Shown in pieces: positions 14,685 through 22,714 of a DNA stretch of 64,000 bases. Numbering within the stretch: position 1 is the stretch's first letter; each line of letters begins with the position of its first letter. Origin of the DNA: Crossiella sp. SN42 (lineage in GTDB: Bacteria; Actinomycetota; Actinomycetes; Mycobacteriales; Pseudonocardiaceae); assembly GCF_023897065.1 (NCBI RefSeq), contig NZ_JAMHIV010000027.1, forward strand, positions 62,001-126,000. Direction: 5' to 3'. Both the position numbers and the translations under genes were made by a program. The notes beneath the pieces were generated by a model that had not been told where the DNA came from, ran no database searches, and saw only the letters and a program-made list of their open reading frames with translations.

Positions 14685-15695
14685 GTGACAAACAGGACCA
14701 GGCGGCTGGCGGCGGCGGCCATGGGCGGGCTGCTCGTCCTGCTCGCGGGCTGCGGCGGCGCGAAGCCGGCGGACGTGCCCGCGGTGGCCGCGGGCGGCGC
14801 GGACTTCGGCAAGGCGGGCGAGCAGTCCGCGCAGTTCGGCACCACCGCCGCGCCGGGGGTCTTCCCCAGGGTGGTCAAGCACGGCATGGGCGAGACCACG
14901 CTGACCAAGCGCCCGGAGCGGGTGCTCGTGCTGGACACCGGCGAGCTGGACAACGTGGTCGCCCTGGGCGTCAAGCCGGTCGGCGTCGCCTACACCGAGG
15001 GCAGCCCGGCCATGCCCGCCTACCTGGCTGATCGCGCCGGGACGCCGGAGAACGTGGGCACCGCCAACGCGCTGAAGCTGGAAGCGATCAAGAAGCTACA
15101 GCCGGACCTGATCCTGGGCTCCAAGCTCCGCGCCGAGGCCCAGTACAAGATCCTTTCTGACATCGCCCCCACCGTCTTCAGCCTCCGCCCGGGTTACCCC
15201 TGGAAGGAGAACTTCCGCCTCAACGCCGCCGCCCTGGACCGCACGGCCGACGCGGAGAAGATGATCAAGGACTACGAGGCGCACGCGCTGGCCGCGGGCA
15301 ACCGGATCGAGGCCAAGCAGGGCAAGCGCCCCACGGTGTCCATGGTCCGGTTCATGCCCGGCCGGATCCGGCTGTACGCGAACAAGTCCCTGATCGGCAC
15401 CGTGCTCACCGACGCCAAGCTGCCCCGCCCGCAGTCCCAGCAGGTCGACGACCTCGCGGTGGAGGTCAGCTCGGAGAACCTGGCCAAGGCCGACGGCGAC
15501 GTGATCTTCATCGGCACCTACGGCGACCCGGCCAAGACCGCGCAGAAGGACGTGCTGGCCTCCCCGATCTGGCAGCAGCTCAGCGCGGTCAAAGCGGGCA
15601 AGTCCCACTCCGTCAACGACGAGACCTGGTACCTGGGCCTGGGCGTGCTCGCCGCGGACTCGGTCATCTCGGACCTGGAGCGCCTGCTCGGCTGA
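14685..15695 (+). CDS. Iron-siderophore ABC transporter substrate-binding lipoprotein
   Basis: A 336-residue FepB/FecB-type lipoprotein: signal peptide with LLVLLAGCGG lipobox, then TLTKRPERVLVLDTGELDNVVALGVKPVGVAY, LEAIKKLQPDLILGS and IAPTVFSLRPGYPWKENF, the fold typical of ferric-siderophore binding proteins. It is tethered outside the membrane and should hand ferric siderophore to an FecCD-type permease, which is not encoded nearby. The GTG at 14685 is chosen because CAGGAGA precedes it. An iron box overlaps its promoter, so it should be induced in iron starvation. A hairpin terminator follows the stop. Confidence 0.9.
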   Translation: MTNRTRRLAAAAMGGLLVLLAGCGGAKPADVPAVAAGGADFGKAGEQSAQFGTTAAPGVFPRVVKHGMGETTLTKRPERVLVLDTGELDNVVALGVKPVGVAYTEGSPAMPAYLADRAGTPENVGTANALKLEAIKKLQPDLILGSKLRAEAQYKILSDIAPTVFSLRPGYPWKENFRLNAAALDRTADAEKMIKDYEAHALAAGNRIEAKQGKRPTVSMVRFMPGRIRLYANKSLIGTVLTDAKLPRPQSQQVDDLAVEVSSENLAKADGDVIFIGTYGDPAKTAQKDVLASPIWQQLSAVKAGKSHSVNDETWYLGLGVLAADSVISDLERLLG

Positions 15696-15701
15696 CCCGC
15701 G

Positions 15702-15724
15702 AGGGGCGGCCCAGCGCCGCCCCT
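15702..15724. terminator. Bidirectional hairpin terminator
   Basis: AGGGGCGGC and GCCGCCCCT form a 9-bp stem with a 5-base loop between the stop codons of two convergent genes (14685-15695 and 15747-17231). There is no long T-run, as is usual in this GC range. Confidence 0.65.
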
Positions 15725-15746
15725 TGCCAGCCGCGTTCCTGCTGGC

Positions 15747-17231
15747 TCAGCGCCGGTGCACCAGTCGCAGGATGCGCAGCAGCCGCCGCACGGTCCGCGA
15801 GCCGCGCGCGAAGGACATCGGCTGCAACGGCGCCTTGAACTTCTGCCGCGTCACCGCCTGCGTCCTGGCGAACTCGCGCAGCCCGTCCGCACCGTGGATC
15901 CGCCCGAACCCGGAGTCCCCGATCCCGCCGAAGGGCAGCGCGGGCACCGCGGCGAAGGAGACCACCGAGTTGACCGAGACCATCCCGGCGCGCAGCCTGC
16001 GGGCCAGCTCCATGCCGCGCGAGCGGGAGAAGACCGTGCCGCCGAGCCCGTAGCGCACCGCGTTGGCCAGCCGGACCGCCTCGTCCACATCGGCCACCCG
16101 GTTGATGGTCAGGGTCGGCCCGAAGGTCTCCTCGGTGATGGCCAGCGAGTCCTCCGGCACGTCCAGCAGCACCACCGGTTCGACGTAGGGCGCGCGCACC
16201 GACTCCTTGCCGCCGACCACCGCCATCGCGCCCTTGCTCAGCGCGTCCTCGATGTGCGACTGGATGATCGGCACCTGGCCCGGCATGGTGATCGGCCCGA
16301 GGTCGGCGGTCGACTCGGCCCCCGGCTTGAGCCGCCCGGCGATCCTGGTGACCCGCTCGATGAACTCCTGGGCCACCGAGTCGACCACATACACCCGCTC
16401 CACGCCGACGCAGGTCTGCCCGGCGTTGGCCATCGCGCCCCACACCGCGGCCTGGGCCGCGGCCTCCAGGTCGGCGTCGGCGTCCACGATCAGCGCGTCC
16501 TTGCCGCCGCACTCCACCAGCACCGGGGTCAGCGTCTCCGCACAGGCGGCCATCACCCGCTTGCCGGTGGCGGTCGACCCGGTGAACGCGAGCTTGTCCA
16601 CCCCGGCCTTGCACAACGCGGCCCCGGTCGCGCCGAACCCGGTGACCAGCGAGAACACCGGCCACTCCGGCACCACCTCGGCGAAGGTGTCCACCAGCCA
16701 GGCGCCGACCCCAGGGGTCAGCTCACTCGGCTTGAACACCACCGCGTTGCCGGCGGCCAGCGCGTAGGAGATGGAGCCCATCGGCGTGTGCGCCGGGTAG
16801 TTCCACGGCCCGATCACCCCGATGACACCCAGCGGCAGGTACTCCACCGTGGCCGCCTGGTTGGACATCAGCAGACCGGCGGAGACCTTGCGCCGCTTGA
16901 GCACCTTCTCCGCGTTCTTGGCCGCCCACTGCAGGTGGTCGACCACGAGCACCAGTTCCAGCCGGGCGTCATCCAGCGGCTTGCCGGTCTCCGCGCAGAT
17001 CACGCCCGCCAGCTCGTCCAGCCGCTTGAGCAGCAGGTGCCGCCAGGCGTCCAGCCGCTTCTTCCGCTCGGCGAACCCCAGCTCACCCCACCACTGCTGA
17101 GCCTCCCGCGCCCGCTCCACCGCGGCGCGCACCTGCAACGCCGAGTGCACCGGGTACTCGCCGACCACCTCGGCGGTCCGAGGGTCCAGCGAGGTGAAGG
17201 ACTCGGCCTGTTCGCGTACCGCCCCGGTCAT
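15747..17231 (-). CDS. Aldehyde dehydrogenase family protein (succinate-semialdehyde dehydrogenase-like)
   Basis: A 494-residue NAD(P)-dependent aldehyde dehydrogenase. The cofactor Lys is in NAVVFKPSELTP, FTGSTATGKRV carries the Rossmann loop, the general-base Glu is in VLVECGGKDA, and the nucleophile is the Cys in NAGQTCVGVERV. EETFGPTL is the second conserved acidic motif. A basic C-terminal tail with many Arg residues follows (SRTVRRLLRILRLVHRR) and might form an amphipathic membrane-associating helix; that is inference. The substrate is not identifiable. It stands alone between two convergent or tandem unrelated genes. Confidence 0.88.
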   Translation of the reverse strand: MTGAVREQAESFTSLDPRTAEVVGEYPVHSALQVRAAVERAREAQQWWGELGFAERKKRLDAWRHLLLKRLDELAGVICAETGKPLDDARLELVLVVDHLQWAAKNAEKVLKRRKVSAGLLMSNQAATVEYLPLGVIGVIGPWNYPAHTPMGSISYALAAGNAVVFKPSELTPGVGAWLVDTFAEVVPEWPVFSLVTGFGATGAALCKAGVDKLAFTGSTATGKRVMAACAETLTPVLVECGGKDALIVDADADLEAAAQAAVWGAMANAGQTCVGVERVYVVDSVAQEFIERVTRIAGRLKPGAESTADLGPITMPGQVPIIQSHIEDALSKGAMAVVGGKESVRAPYVEPVVLLDVPEDSLAITEETFGPTLTINRVADVDEAVRLANAVRYGLGGTVFSRSRGMELARRLRAGMVSVNSVVSFAAVPALPFGGIGDSGFGRIHGADGLREFARTQAVTRQKFKAPLQPMSFARGSRTVRRLLRILRLVHRR

Positions 17232-17355
17232 CGGCGCCTCCGACAGCTCAACGTCGCACGGACCCTTGTTACCGCACAGTAGTCGTCCGTGTGGGCTGCT
17301 GTCAGCCCGCCCGCGGCGTGGCCCCGGGCATGAACCGCCCGGATGACCGGCGGGC

Positions 17356-18360
17356 TCAGGTCTTGGGGAACTTGGCCTTGAGCGCCTTGACCACGCCGAT
17401 GGCCTTGCCGCAGGCGTCGTAGCCTGGCGTGTTGGGCACGTCGGTGACCTCGACCTCGACCACCTCGGCCTTGGTGCCCTCGGTCGTCCGGTAGGGCCAG
17501 CTGATCTCGCACCGGGGGTGGCTGGTGTTGGAGAACTTCTTGTAGACGGTCAGGCTGTCATCCACCTTCACCTCCTCCGGCTTGAGCGACTTGATCTCCT
17601 TGGGGTTGGTCGCCACCCCCAGCTCGATCTTGAGCGCGAGCCCGTCACTGCGCCGCCAGCTGCACTGGTGCAGCCGCCACGGGAAGACCGGCGGCACGTT
17701 GGTCAGCACCTCGGCCAGCGCGACCTGGTCCAGCACGGTGCAGGTGTCCACCTGGGCCAGCACCCCGGACTCGGGCGTCCGCTGCGGCGCGTTGCCCTTG
17801 ATCCGGTTGATCACGGCCGCGCCCGCCTTGTTGCTCAGGTCGCAGCGGTTCTCCACCTCCGACCGCACCGAGACGCCGATCCCGAGTGAGTACGAGCCCT
17901 CCTGGACCAGGATCTTGTGGTCGCAGAAGCTCTGGTTCACGCTCTGGTCCGCTTTGAGCCCGCCCACCTCCTTGGTCAGCCGCTTGCTCTCCAACAGCAT
18001 GTTGATCCCCAGCTCGACCTTCACCGAGGCGGTCTTGCCGTCCTTGCGCAAGGTCACCGAGCACTCGTCGTACCCGGTCTGCACCGGCGACCCGGCCTCA
18101 CCCAGCTCCGCCAGCGGCTCCGCGTCGATCACCCCACACGGATCCACCTTGCGCAGCCGCTCCGGCGCGAACGCGGGATCCACCGGCCGCCCTTCAGGCA
18201 CCCCGCCGTTGCTCCCGGACGGCTCGGCGGCCGGGATGGTCGACCGCGAGTGGTTCACCTTGGCCAGGTTGGCGTCGGTGCCACAGGAGGCCACTCCCGC
18301 CAGCAGGGCGAACGCGGCGAGCAGTGAGGGCAGAGGCTTCACGCGGAACACGAGGTGCAC
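17356..18360 (-). CDS. DUF3558 family lipoprotein
   Basis: About 334 residues from the GTG at 18360; a GTG at 18342 (reading KPLPSLLAAFALLAGVASC) gives a more ordinary signal peptide, and neither has a good ribosome-binding site. The lipobox is GVASC. The mature protein holds two DPC/DTC-type repeats (VDPCGVIDAEPLAELG, VDTCTVLDQVALAEVL) with Cys-bearing strands (DECSVTLRKDG, HQCSWRRSDG), the DUF3558 layout. It resembles the lipoprotein at 11218-12135 in design, so the two are paralogues in a broad sense. Function is unknown. The upstream DNA is a repeat-rich, gene-free stretch. Confidence 0.75.
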   Translation of the reverse strand: MHLVFRVKPLPSLLAAFALLAGVASCGTDANLAKVNHSRSTIPAAEPSGSNGGVPEGRPVDPAFAPERLRKVDPCGVIDAEPLAELGEAGSPVQTGYDECSVTLRKDGKTASVKVELGINMLLESKRLTKEVGGLKADQSVNQSFCDHKILVQEGSYSLGIGVSVRSEVENRCDLSNKAGAAVINRIKGNAPQRTPESGVLAQVDTCTVLDQVALAEVLTNVPPVFPWRLHQCSWRRSDGLALKIELGVATNPKEIKSLKPEEVKVDDSLTVYKKFSNTSHPRCEISWPYRTTEGTKAEVVEVEVTDVPNTPGYDACGKAIGVVKALKAKFPKT

Positions 18361-18565
18361 GGTAGCGAGCCCACGCCCACGCCGTGCGCCGAACCCGCCG
18401 ATCCAGGCCGCCACATCCGCAGACCGCCGGGGTGAAGGCCCCAGGGACGGCCGAGGTGGAGGCCCCGAGACAACCGCGCGGAGGCCCCGAAGCTGCCACG
18501 GCCATCGCCAGCACCGCGCCACCATCGGAGACGCGACGCGCGGCGCTCGCCGGGCCGCGACGCCG

Positions 18566-18893
18566 CGGGACCAGGGTTGCCACGGGGGGCGGGACCAGTG
18601 CTGCCATGGTCGGGACTGGGCTGCCATGGTCGGGACTGGGCTGCCACGGTCGGGACTGGGCTGCCACGGCTCAAGACCGGGGCTGCCATGGTTCGGGACC
18701 AGGACCGCCACGGCTCAAGACCAGGGCAGCCACTGTTCGGGACCGAGGCTGCCACTGTTCGGGACCGAGGCTGCCACTGTTCGGGACCAAGGTTGCCGCA
18801 GGTCGGGACCAAGGCCGCCGCGAGTTGAGACCGAGGCCGTCACAAGTCGAGACCGAGGCCATCGCGAGTCGAGACCGGGCATCGTGGCCGGCA
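18566..18893. repeat. Degenerate minisatellite, about 14 units of 20-22 bp
   Basis: The array begins with 20-bp units: three copies of CGGGACTGGGCTGCCAYGGY run from 18611 to 18670, with a variant at 18591-18610. It then shifts to 22-bp units of the form TTCGGGACCGAGGCTGCCACTG, cited here only by position (18735-18800). Units grow more divergent toward 18893. The change of unit length in mid-array suggests slippage or unequal exchange. Two adjacent units near 18740-18780 are identical. Confidence 0.85.
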
Positions 18894-19053
18894 CCGGGGC
18901 TGTCCCTGCCGACAGCCGGGGCCGTGCTCGACGACCGATCACCTCTTGGCCGCTCTCCTCACTATCTGAGTCGCATCTGGTCCTCCTCCGCTCGCTGGGC
19001 TGGTCGCCGGGGCACGGGAACGACGCTGCCAGACCAGCCGAGGCCGGGAAAGC

Positions 19054-19100
19054 CAACTCGGCACCACCTGTGGACAACTCGGCACTTGTGGATAACTCGC
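19054..19100. repeat. Direct repeats carrying two DnaA boxes
   Basis: CAACTCGGCAC occurs at 19054-19064 and 19075-19085 (21-bp period), with a partial third copy at 19094. Between them lie TGTGGACAA (19069-19077) and TGTGGATAA (19087-19095), which on the minus strand read TTGTCCACA and TTATCCACA, exact DnaA boxes. Both point the same way. No dnaA, dnaN or replication gene is near. Confidence 0.65.
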
Positions 19101-19287
19101 CGGGTTCGCCCTCGGACGGCGCGAGAGGGCCGCCGGGATGCGGTAGGCAGGTTCCATGCGACGACGAGCGAGGACGCGGTTTGGTTACCGCAAGTCAACA
19201 GAGGCGTTAAAGCGCCAGGTGAAAAGCCGTGTGCCGGATCACGGACAGCTTCGGGAACGATACAGAAGCCTGGAGCGATGTACTAGG

Positions 19288-19306
19288 TGAGCGGATCGGC
19301 CGCTCA
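19288..19306. promoter_or_regulatory. Inverted repeat before a small gene
   Basis: TGAGCGG and CCGCTCA flank a 5-base spacer, ending 24 bases before the ATG at 19331 and 14 bases before its AAGGAG. It could be an operator or an mRNA hairpin. Confidence 0.4.
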
Positions 19307-19330
19307 GGCAATCAACCACGAAGGAGCAAG

Positions 19331-19471
19331 ATGAGCGACCGCAACACCAGGAACGCCGGGACCCGCACTCGTCCGGTGCGCGCCAGGCTGGGCCGGGCGG
19401 TGCGGTGGGTGGACGCCTGGACGCTGGAGGCGTTCAACCCGGTCTACCCGCACCGCCGGACCAACCGTTGA
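19331..19471 (+). CDS. Small basic protein of 46 residues, function unknown
   Basis: The ATG follows AAGGAG at 19320-19325 with proper spacing, which is the main support for this gene. The product is strongly basic (MSDRNTRNAGTRTRPVRARL start, then GRAVRWVDAWTLEAFNPVYP and a HRRTNR end). It has no signal peptide or membrane segment. I do not recognise a family. It ends 9 bases before the convergent small membrane-protein gene. Confidence 0.55.
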   Translation: MSDRNTRNAGTRTRPVRARLGRAVRWVDAWTLEAFNPVYPHRRTNR

Positions 19472-19479
19472 GCTAGCGG

Positions 19480-19776
19480 CTAGTGTCCGCCGGCGCCAGT
19501 GGCGTCGTCGGCGGCTTCCGCCTCCGCCGGCATCCGCAGCGGGCGCGCGACGGTCCAGATGACGAAGAACGCGGTGACCGCGAGCATCGAGACACCGGTC
19601 CACAGGTTGATGTTGATCCCGCCGGTCTTGAACAGGTCTGCCTCAGTGGTGTCGAACAGGCCCACGAAGGTGAGGACCACCCCGTAGATCCCGAACAACA
19701 GCGCGATGATCAGGCGCAGGTCGAACAGGCTCGCCATCCCACTGGACGGCTTCGCCCCGGTCGCTTGTTCAGCCAT
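19480..19776 (-). CDS. Small two-span membrane protein beside an SSS symporter
   Basis: A 98-residue protein with two predicted membrane segments (LIIALLFGIYGVVLTFVGLF and WTGVSMLAVTAFFVIWTVA), short polar ends and an acidic C terminus. It lies 10 bases downstream of the symporter gene on the same strand, so the two are almost certainly co-transcribed. It may be an accessory subunit of the symporter, as small membrane partners are known for other SSS-family transporters; this is inference from position. No domain is recognised. Confidence 0.7.
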   Translation of the reverse strand: MAEQATGAKPSSGMASLFDLRLIIALLFGIYGVVLTFVGLFDTTEADLFKTGGININLWTGVSMLAVTAFFVIWTVARPLRMPAEAEAADDATGAGGH

Positions 19777-19786
19777 GGTCCCTCCC

Positions 19787-21490
19787 TCAGCCGACGAAGA
19801 TGTTGAGCAGGATGGTCAGCACCAGCACGCCGCCGCCCAGCAGCGCGGGCGAGCGGTACCAGCCGGCGTCGTCGCCGGTCTTGGAGTGGGTGCGGGTCTC
19901 CTTCGGCGTCAGGCTGTAGACCAGGCCGACCAGCTCGGAGTCCGGCTTGGGCTTGGTCGCCAGCGAGACCGCGACACTGACCAGGATGTCCACCACGAAC
20001 GCCGCGCCCGCGCCGATGAAGCTGGCGCCCTGGCCGGGCAGGTCCAGCACCTGGATGCCCAGCTTCGGCTCCGACAGCAGCCACACGATGACCGCGGCCA
20101 GGGTGCCCGCGACCAGGCCGGTCCAGCCCGCGGTCGGGGTCATCCGCTTCCAGAACATGCCCAGGATGAACGTGGCGAACAACGGCGCGTTGAAGAAGGA
20201 GAACAGCGCCTGGATGTAGTCCATGATGTTGGACCCGCCCAGGTTCGCCGCGATGAACGCGGTGCCGATCGCGATCACGCACGCGCCGACGGTGGCCAGC
20301 CTGCCGATCCGCAAGTAGTACTCGTCCGGCCGGTCCTTGCGGACGTAGTCCTGCCACAGGTCGTAGGTGAAGACCGTGTTGAACGAGCTGACGTTGGCCG
20401 CCACACCGGCCATGAACGAGGCCAGCAGACCGGCGATGGCCACGCCGAGCACGCCGTTGGGCAGCAGGTCGCGCATCAGGTACAGCAGGACCTGGTTGTA
20501 CTCCGCGCCGGAGCTGTGGTCACCGGCCTTGATCGCGGCGATGTCCGGCACCAGGACCGCGCCGATGATGCCGGGGATGATGATGATCGCCGGGATCAGC
20601 GCCTTGGGGTAGGCGCCGATGATCGGGGTGCGCCGGGCGGCCGACATGCTCTTGGCCGACATCGCGCGCTGGACCTCGGCGAAGTTCGTGGTCCAGTAGC
20701 CGAAGGACAGCACGAAGCCGAGGCCGAAGACCAGGCCGATGACGCTGAGCGTGCCGTCGGCGATGCCGGTCAGGTTGCTGGCCGGCCAGGTGGACAGGTT
20801 CTGCGCGCCGCCGGTGCTGGCGGTGACCTTGGCGACCAGGCCCTCCCAGCCGCCGATCTTGTGCAGCGCGATGATCGTGATTGGCGCCAGCGCGGCCACG
20901 ATGACGAAGAACTGCAGCACCTCGTTGTAGATGGCCGCGGACAGCCCGCCCATCGTGGTGTAGGCGAGCACGACCACCGCGGCGATCACGATGGACAGCC
21001 AGATCGGCCAGCCGAGCAGCACGTTGATGATCACCGAGAGGGCGAACAGGTTGATGCCTGCGATGAGCACCTGCGCCACCGCGAAGCTCAGCGCGTTGAC
21101 CAGGTGCGCGGGGCGGCCGAACCGCCGTCGCATGAACTCGGGGACGCTGCGGACCTTGGATCCGTAGTAGAACGGCATCATGACCAGGCCGAGGAAGACC
21201 ATGGCCGGGATGGCGCCGATCCAGTAGTAGTGCACGGTGGCCATGCCGTACTGGGCGCCGTTGGCCGTCATGCCCATCAGCTCGAGAGCGCCGAGGTTGG
21301 CCGAGATGAAGGCCAGCCCGGTCACCCACGCCGGCAGCGAACGGCCGGAGAGCAGGAAGTCGAGACTGGTGGACACCGAGCGTCGGGCCATGTAGCCGAT
21401 GCCCAGCACCAGTACGAAATACACCGCGAGCAACGCGTAGTCGAGCAGGCTTGCGTCTAGACGCAGGCTCGAAGCGGCGAGCGCTTCCAC
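19787..21490 (-). CDS. Sodium:solute symporter (SSS) family transporter
   Basis: A 567-residue polytopic membrane protein of the SSS family, with about 13-14 hydrophobic segments. Family markers are GIGYMARRSVSTSLDFLLSGRSLP, the FISANLGALELMGMTANGAQYG stretch of TM1-2, the YTTMGGLSAAIYNEVLQFF segment, and GYWTTNFAEVQRAMSAKS. The overall pattern is that of the sugar (SGLT-like) branch, so a sugar or polyol substrate with Na+ coupling is likely but unproven. The start is a GTG. Two LacI-like boxes, one over the start codon, support carbohydrate control. Confidence 0.88.
   Translation of the reverse strand: MEALAASSLRLDASLLDYALLAVYFVLVLGIGYMARRSVSTSLDFLLSGRSLPAWVTGLAFISANLGALELMGMTANGAQYGMATVHYYWIGAIPAMVFLGLVMMPFYYGSKVRSVPEFMRRRFGRPAHLVNALSFAVAQVLIAGINLFALSVIINVLLGWPIWLSIVIAAVVVLAYTTMGGLSAAIYNEVLQFFVIVAALAPITIIALHKIGGWEGLVAKVTASTGGAQNLSTWPASNLTGIADGTLSVIGLVFGLGFVLSFGYWTTNFAEVQRAMSAKSMSAARRTPIIGAYPKALIPAIIIIPGIIGAVLVPDIAAIKAGDHSSGAEYNQVLLYLMRDLLPNGVLGVAIAGLLASFMAGVAANVSSFNTVFTYDLWQDYVRKDRPDEYYLRIGRLATVGACVIAIGTAFIAANLGGSNIMDYIQALFSFFNAPLFATFILGMFWKRMTPTAGWTGLVAGTLAAVIVWLLSEPKLGIQVLDLPGQGASFIGAGAAFVVDILVSVAVSLATKPKPDSELVGLVYSLTPKETRTHSKTGDDAGWYRSPALLGGGVLVLTILLNIFVG
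21476..21489. promoter_or_regulatory. LacI-like box over the symporter start codon
   Basis: GGCGAGCGCTTCCA matches 11 of 14 positions of the CebR-type box TGGGAGCGCTCCCA and overlaps the GTG start of the symporter. Confidence 0.4.
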
Positions 21491-21603
21491 CCGGGCTCCA
21501 CCTCCAAGGTCAGCACGGTCGTCGTCCGACGTGACGGCGGTACCGTAATGCCTTCATCACAGGTCAGCTACACAGAGGTCAGGGGCCTCTCCATCGATGC
21601 AGG

Positions 21604-21617
21604 TGGGAGCGCTTTCA
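21604..21617. promoter_or_regulatory. LacI/CebR-like box between divergent genes
   Basis: TGGGAGCGCTTTCA matches 12 of 14 positions of the CebR box. It lies 114 bases upstream of the symporter start and 61 bases before the divergent zinc-ribbon gene. Confidence 0.55.
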
Positions 21618-21677
21618 AATTTCCGGCCTGTGGATGTCTCCCACAACCGGGCGGGAAAGCTGCGTACTCTCGCATAT

Positions 21678-22040
21678 GTGATTTGTCCGAAGTGCCAGAA
21701 CGTGATGCAGACCGTGGACCGCGGCGGGGTGCACATCGAGCAGTGCCAGGGCTGTCGGGGGATCTTCCTCGACCGCGGCGAGCTCGAGCAGATCGCCGGC
21801 GCCGAACGCAACTACTACGCGGCCGCGCCGCCGCCCCCGCCGCCCATGGCGCCGGGGTACCGGCACGACTCGCCGCCCCCCTACGGCGGCCACCGCAGCC
21901 ACGGTGGCCACGGCCACCGGGACTCCCCGCCGCCCTATGGCGGGCACCGGCCGGGCCACCGCGACTCACCGCCCCCCTACGGCGGCCACGGTTACGGCCA
22001 CAAGCGGAAGAAGAGCTTCCTGGAAGGGCTGTTCGACTGA
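21678..22040 (+). CDS. TFIIB-type zinc-ribbon protein with proline/histidine-rich tail
   Basis: About 120 residues. The N-terminal domain carries two Cys pairs (ICPKCQNVM and QCQGCRGIFLDRGELEQI), the zf-TFIIB pattern of small actinobacterial proteins. The tail is low complexity: a poly-Pro run, then repeated SPPPYGGHR-type blocks rich in His and Gly, and a basic KRKKSFLEGLFD end. The GTG at 21678 lies 7 bases after a TACTCT box, which suggests a leaderless mRNA. Its role is unknown; the His-rich tail may bind metal. The kinase gene starts 17 bases downstream. Confidence 0.8.
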   Translation: MICPKCQNVMQTVDRGGVHIEQCQGCRGIFLDRGELEQIAGAERNYYAAAPPPPPPMAPGYRHDSPPPYGGHRSHGGHGHRDSPPPYGGHRPGHRDSPPPYGGHGYGHKRKKSFLEGLFD

Positions 22041-22057
22041 TTCCCGGTCCGAACCCC

Positions 22058-22714
22058 GTGGACCTCAAGATCTGCGTCAACTGCGGCGACAAGGCCGAGG
22101 TCCCGGTGGTCCTGCCGGGCGATCCGGTCCTGCTCTGCGTGCGTTGCGGACATCGGCAGCCGTTCCTGCGGCTGCCGATGTTCGCGCTCACCGGGCCCAG
22201 CGGCACCGGGAAGTCCACCGTGGGCAAGATGCTGACCGCCGAGCTGGGCGACGCGGTCGTGGTCATGGAGCAGGACGTGCTGTGGTCGGCCGGGTTGCAG
22301 GACCCGGCCGACGACTACCGCGTCTTCCGCGCCACCTGGTTGCGGATGGTCGCGATGGTCAACCAGAGCGGCCGTCCGGTGGTGCTGTGCGGCACCGTGG
22401 TGCCGGTCCAGTTCGAGCGGCTGCCCGAACGCGCCTTCCTCGGCGACATCCACTACCTGGCGCTGACCTGCGCGCCGGACCTGCTGGCCAGCCGGCTGCG
22501 CGCGCGGCCCGCCTGGCGGGAGTGGGACGACGAGGACCGGATCACCGAGATGCTGGAGTTCAACGAGTGGGTCCGGGCCAACGCGGCCACCATGGACCCG
22601 CCGATGGAACTGCTGGACACCACCGGCATCAGCCTGGCCGAGTCGGTGCGGGTGGTGACCGACTGGGTGCGCAGGGGGCTGGCTCAGGAGAAGGGCAGCC
22701 GGTCCACCGGGTAG
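22058..22714 (+). CDS. P-loop nucleoside/nucleotide kinase-like protein with N-terminal zinc ribbon
   Basis: About 218 residues from the GTG. A short zinc-binding head (ICVNCGDK and LLCVRCGHRQ) precedes a kinase-like domain with Walker A GPSGTGKSTVGKML, a VVMEQDVLW acidic strand, and RPAWREWDDEDRITEML in the lid region. The family resembles predicted AAA-type kinases; the substrate is unknown. It is 17 bases downstream of the zinc-ribbon gene and probably co-transcribed. Its last 31 bases overlap the convergent secreted hydrolase gene. Confidence 0.75.
   Translation: MDLKICVNCGDKAEVPVVLPGDPVLLCVRCGHRQPFLRLPMFALTGPSGTGKSTVGKMLTAELGDAVVVMEQDVLWSAGLQDPADDYRVFRATWLRMVAMVNQSGRPVVLCGTVVPVQFERLPERAFLGDIHYLALTCAPDLLASRLRARPAWREWDDEDRITEMLEFNEWVRANAATMDPPMELLDTTGISLAESVRVVTDWVRRGLAQEKGSRSTG

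Larger units (their letters stand above)
18361..19330. other. Gene-free, repeat-bearing intergenic region
   Basis: No convincing gene is present. Long open frames exist on both strands, but they arise from the GC-rich repeat array (18566-18893), whose 20-22 base period is not a multiple of three and so gives no consistent peptide. The remainder holds a pair of DnaA boxes in direct repeats (19054-19100) and an inverted repeat just before the next small gene. Confidence 0.6.

Noticed and set aside
17304-17356. Inverted repeat AGCCCGCC/GGCGGGCT after the DUF3558 gene
   Set aside because: The loop is 37 bases and overlaps the stop codon. Too weak to call a terminator.
18384-19286. Long open frames on both strands across the minisatellite
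   Set aside because: All six frames are open because of GC-rich repeats with a period that is not a multiple of three. No start signals or family resemblance.
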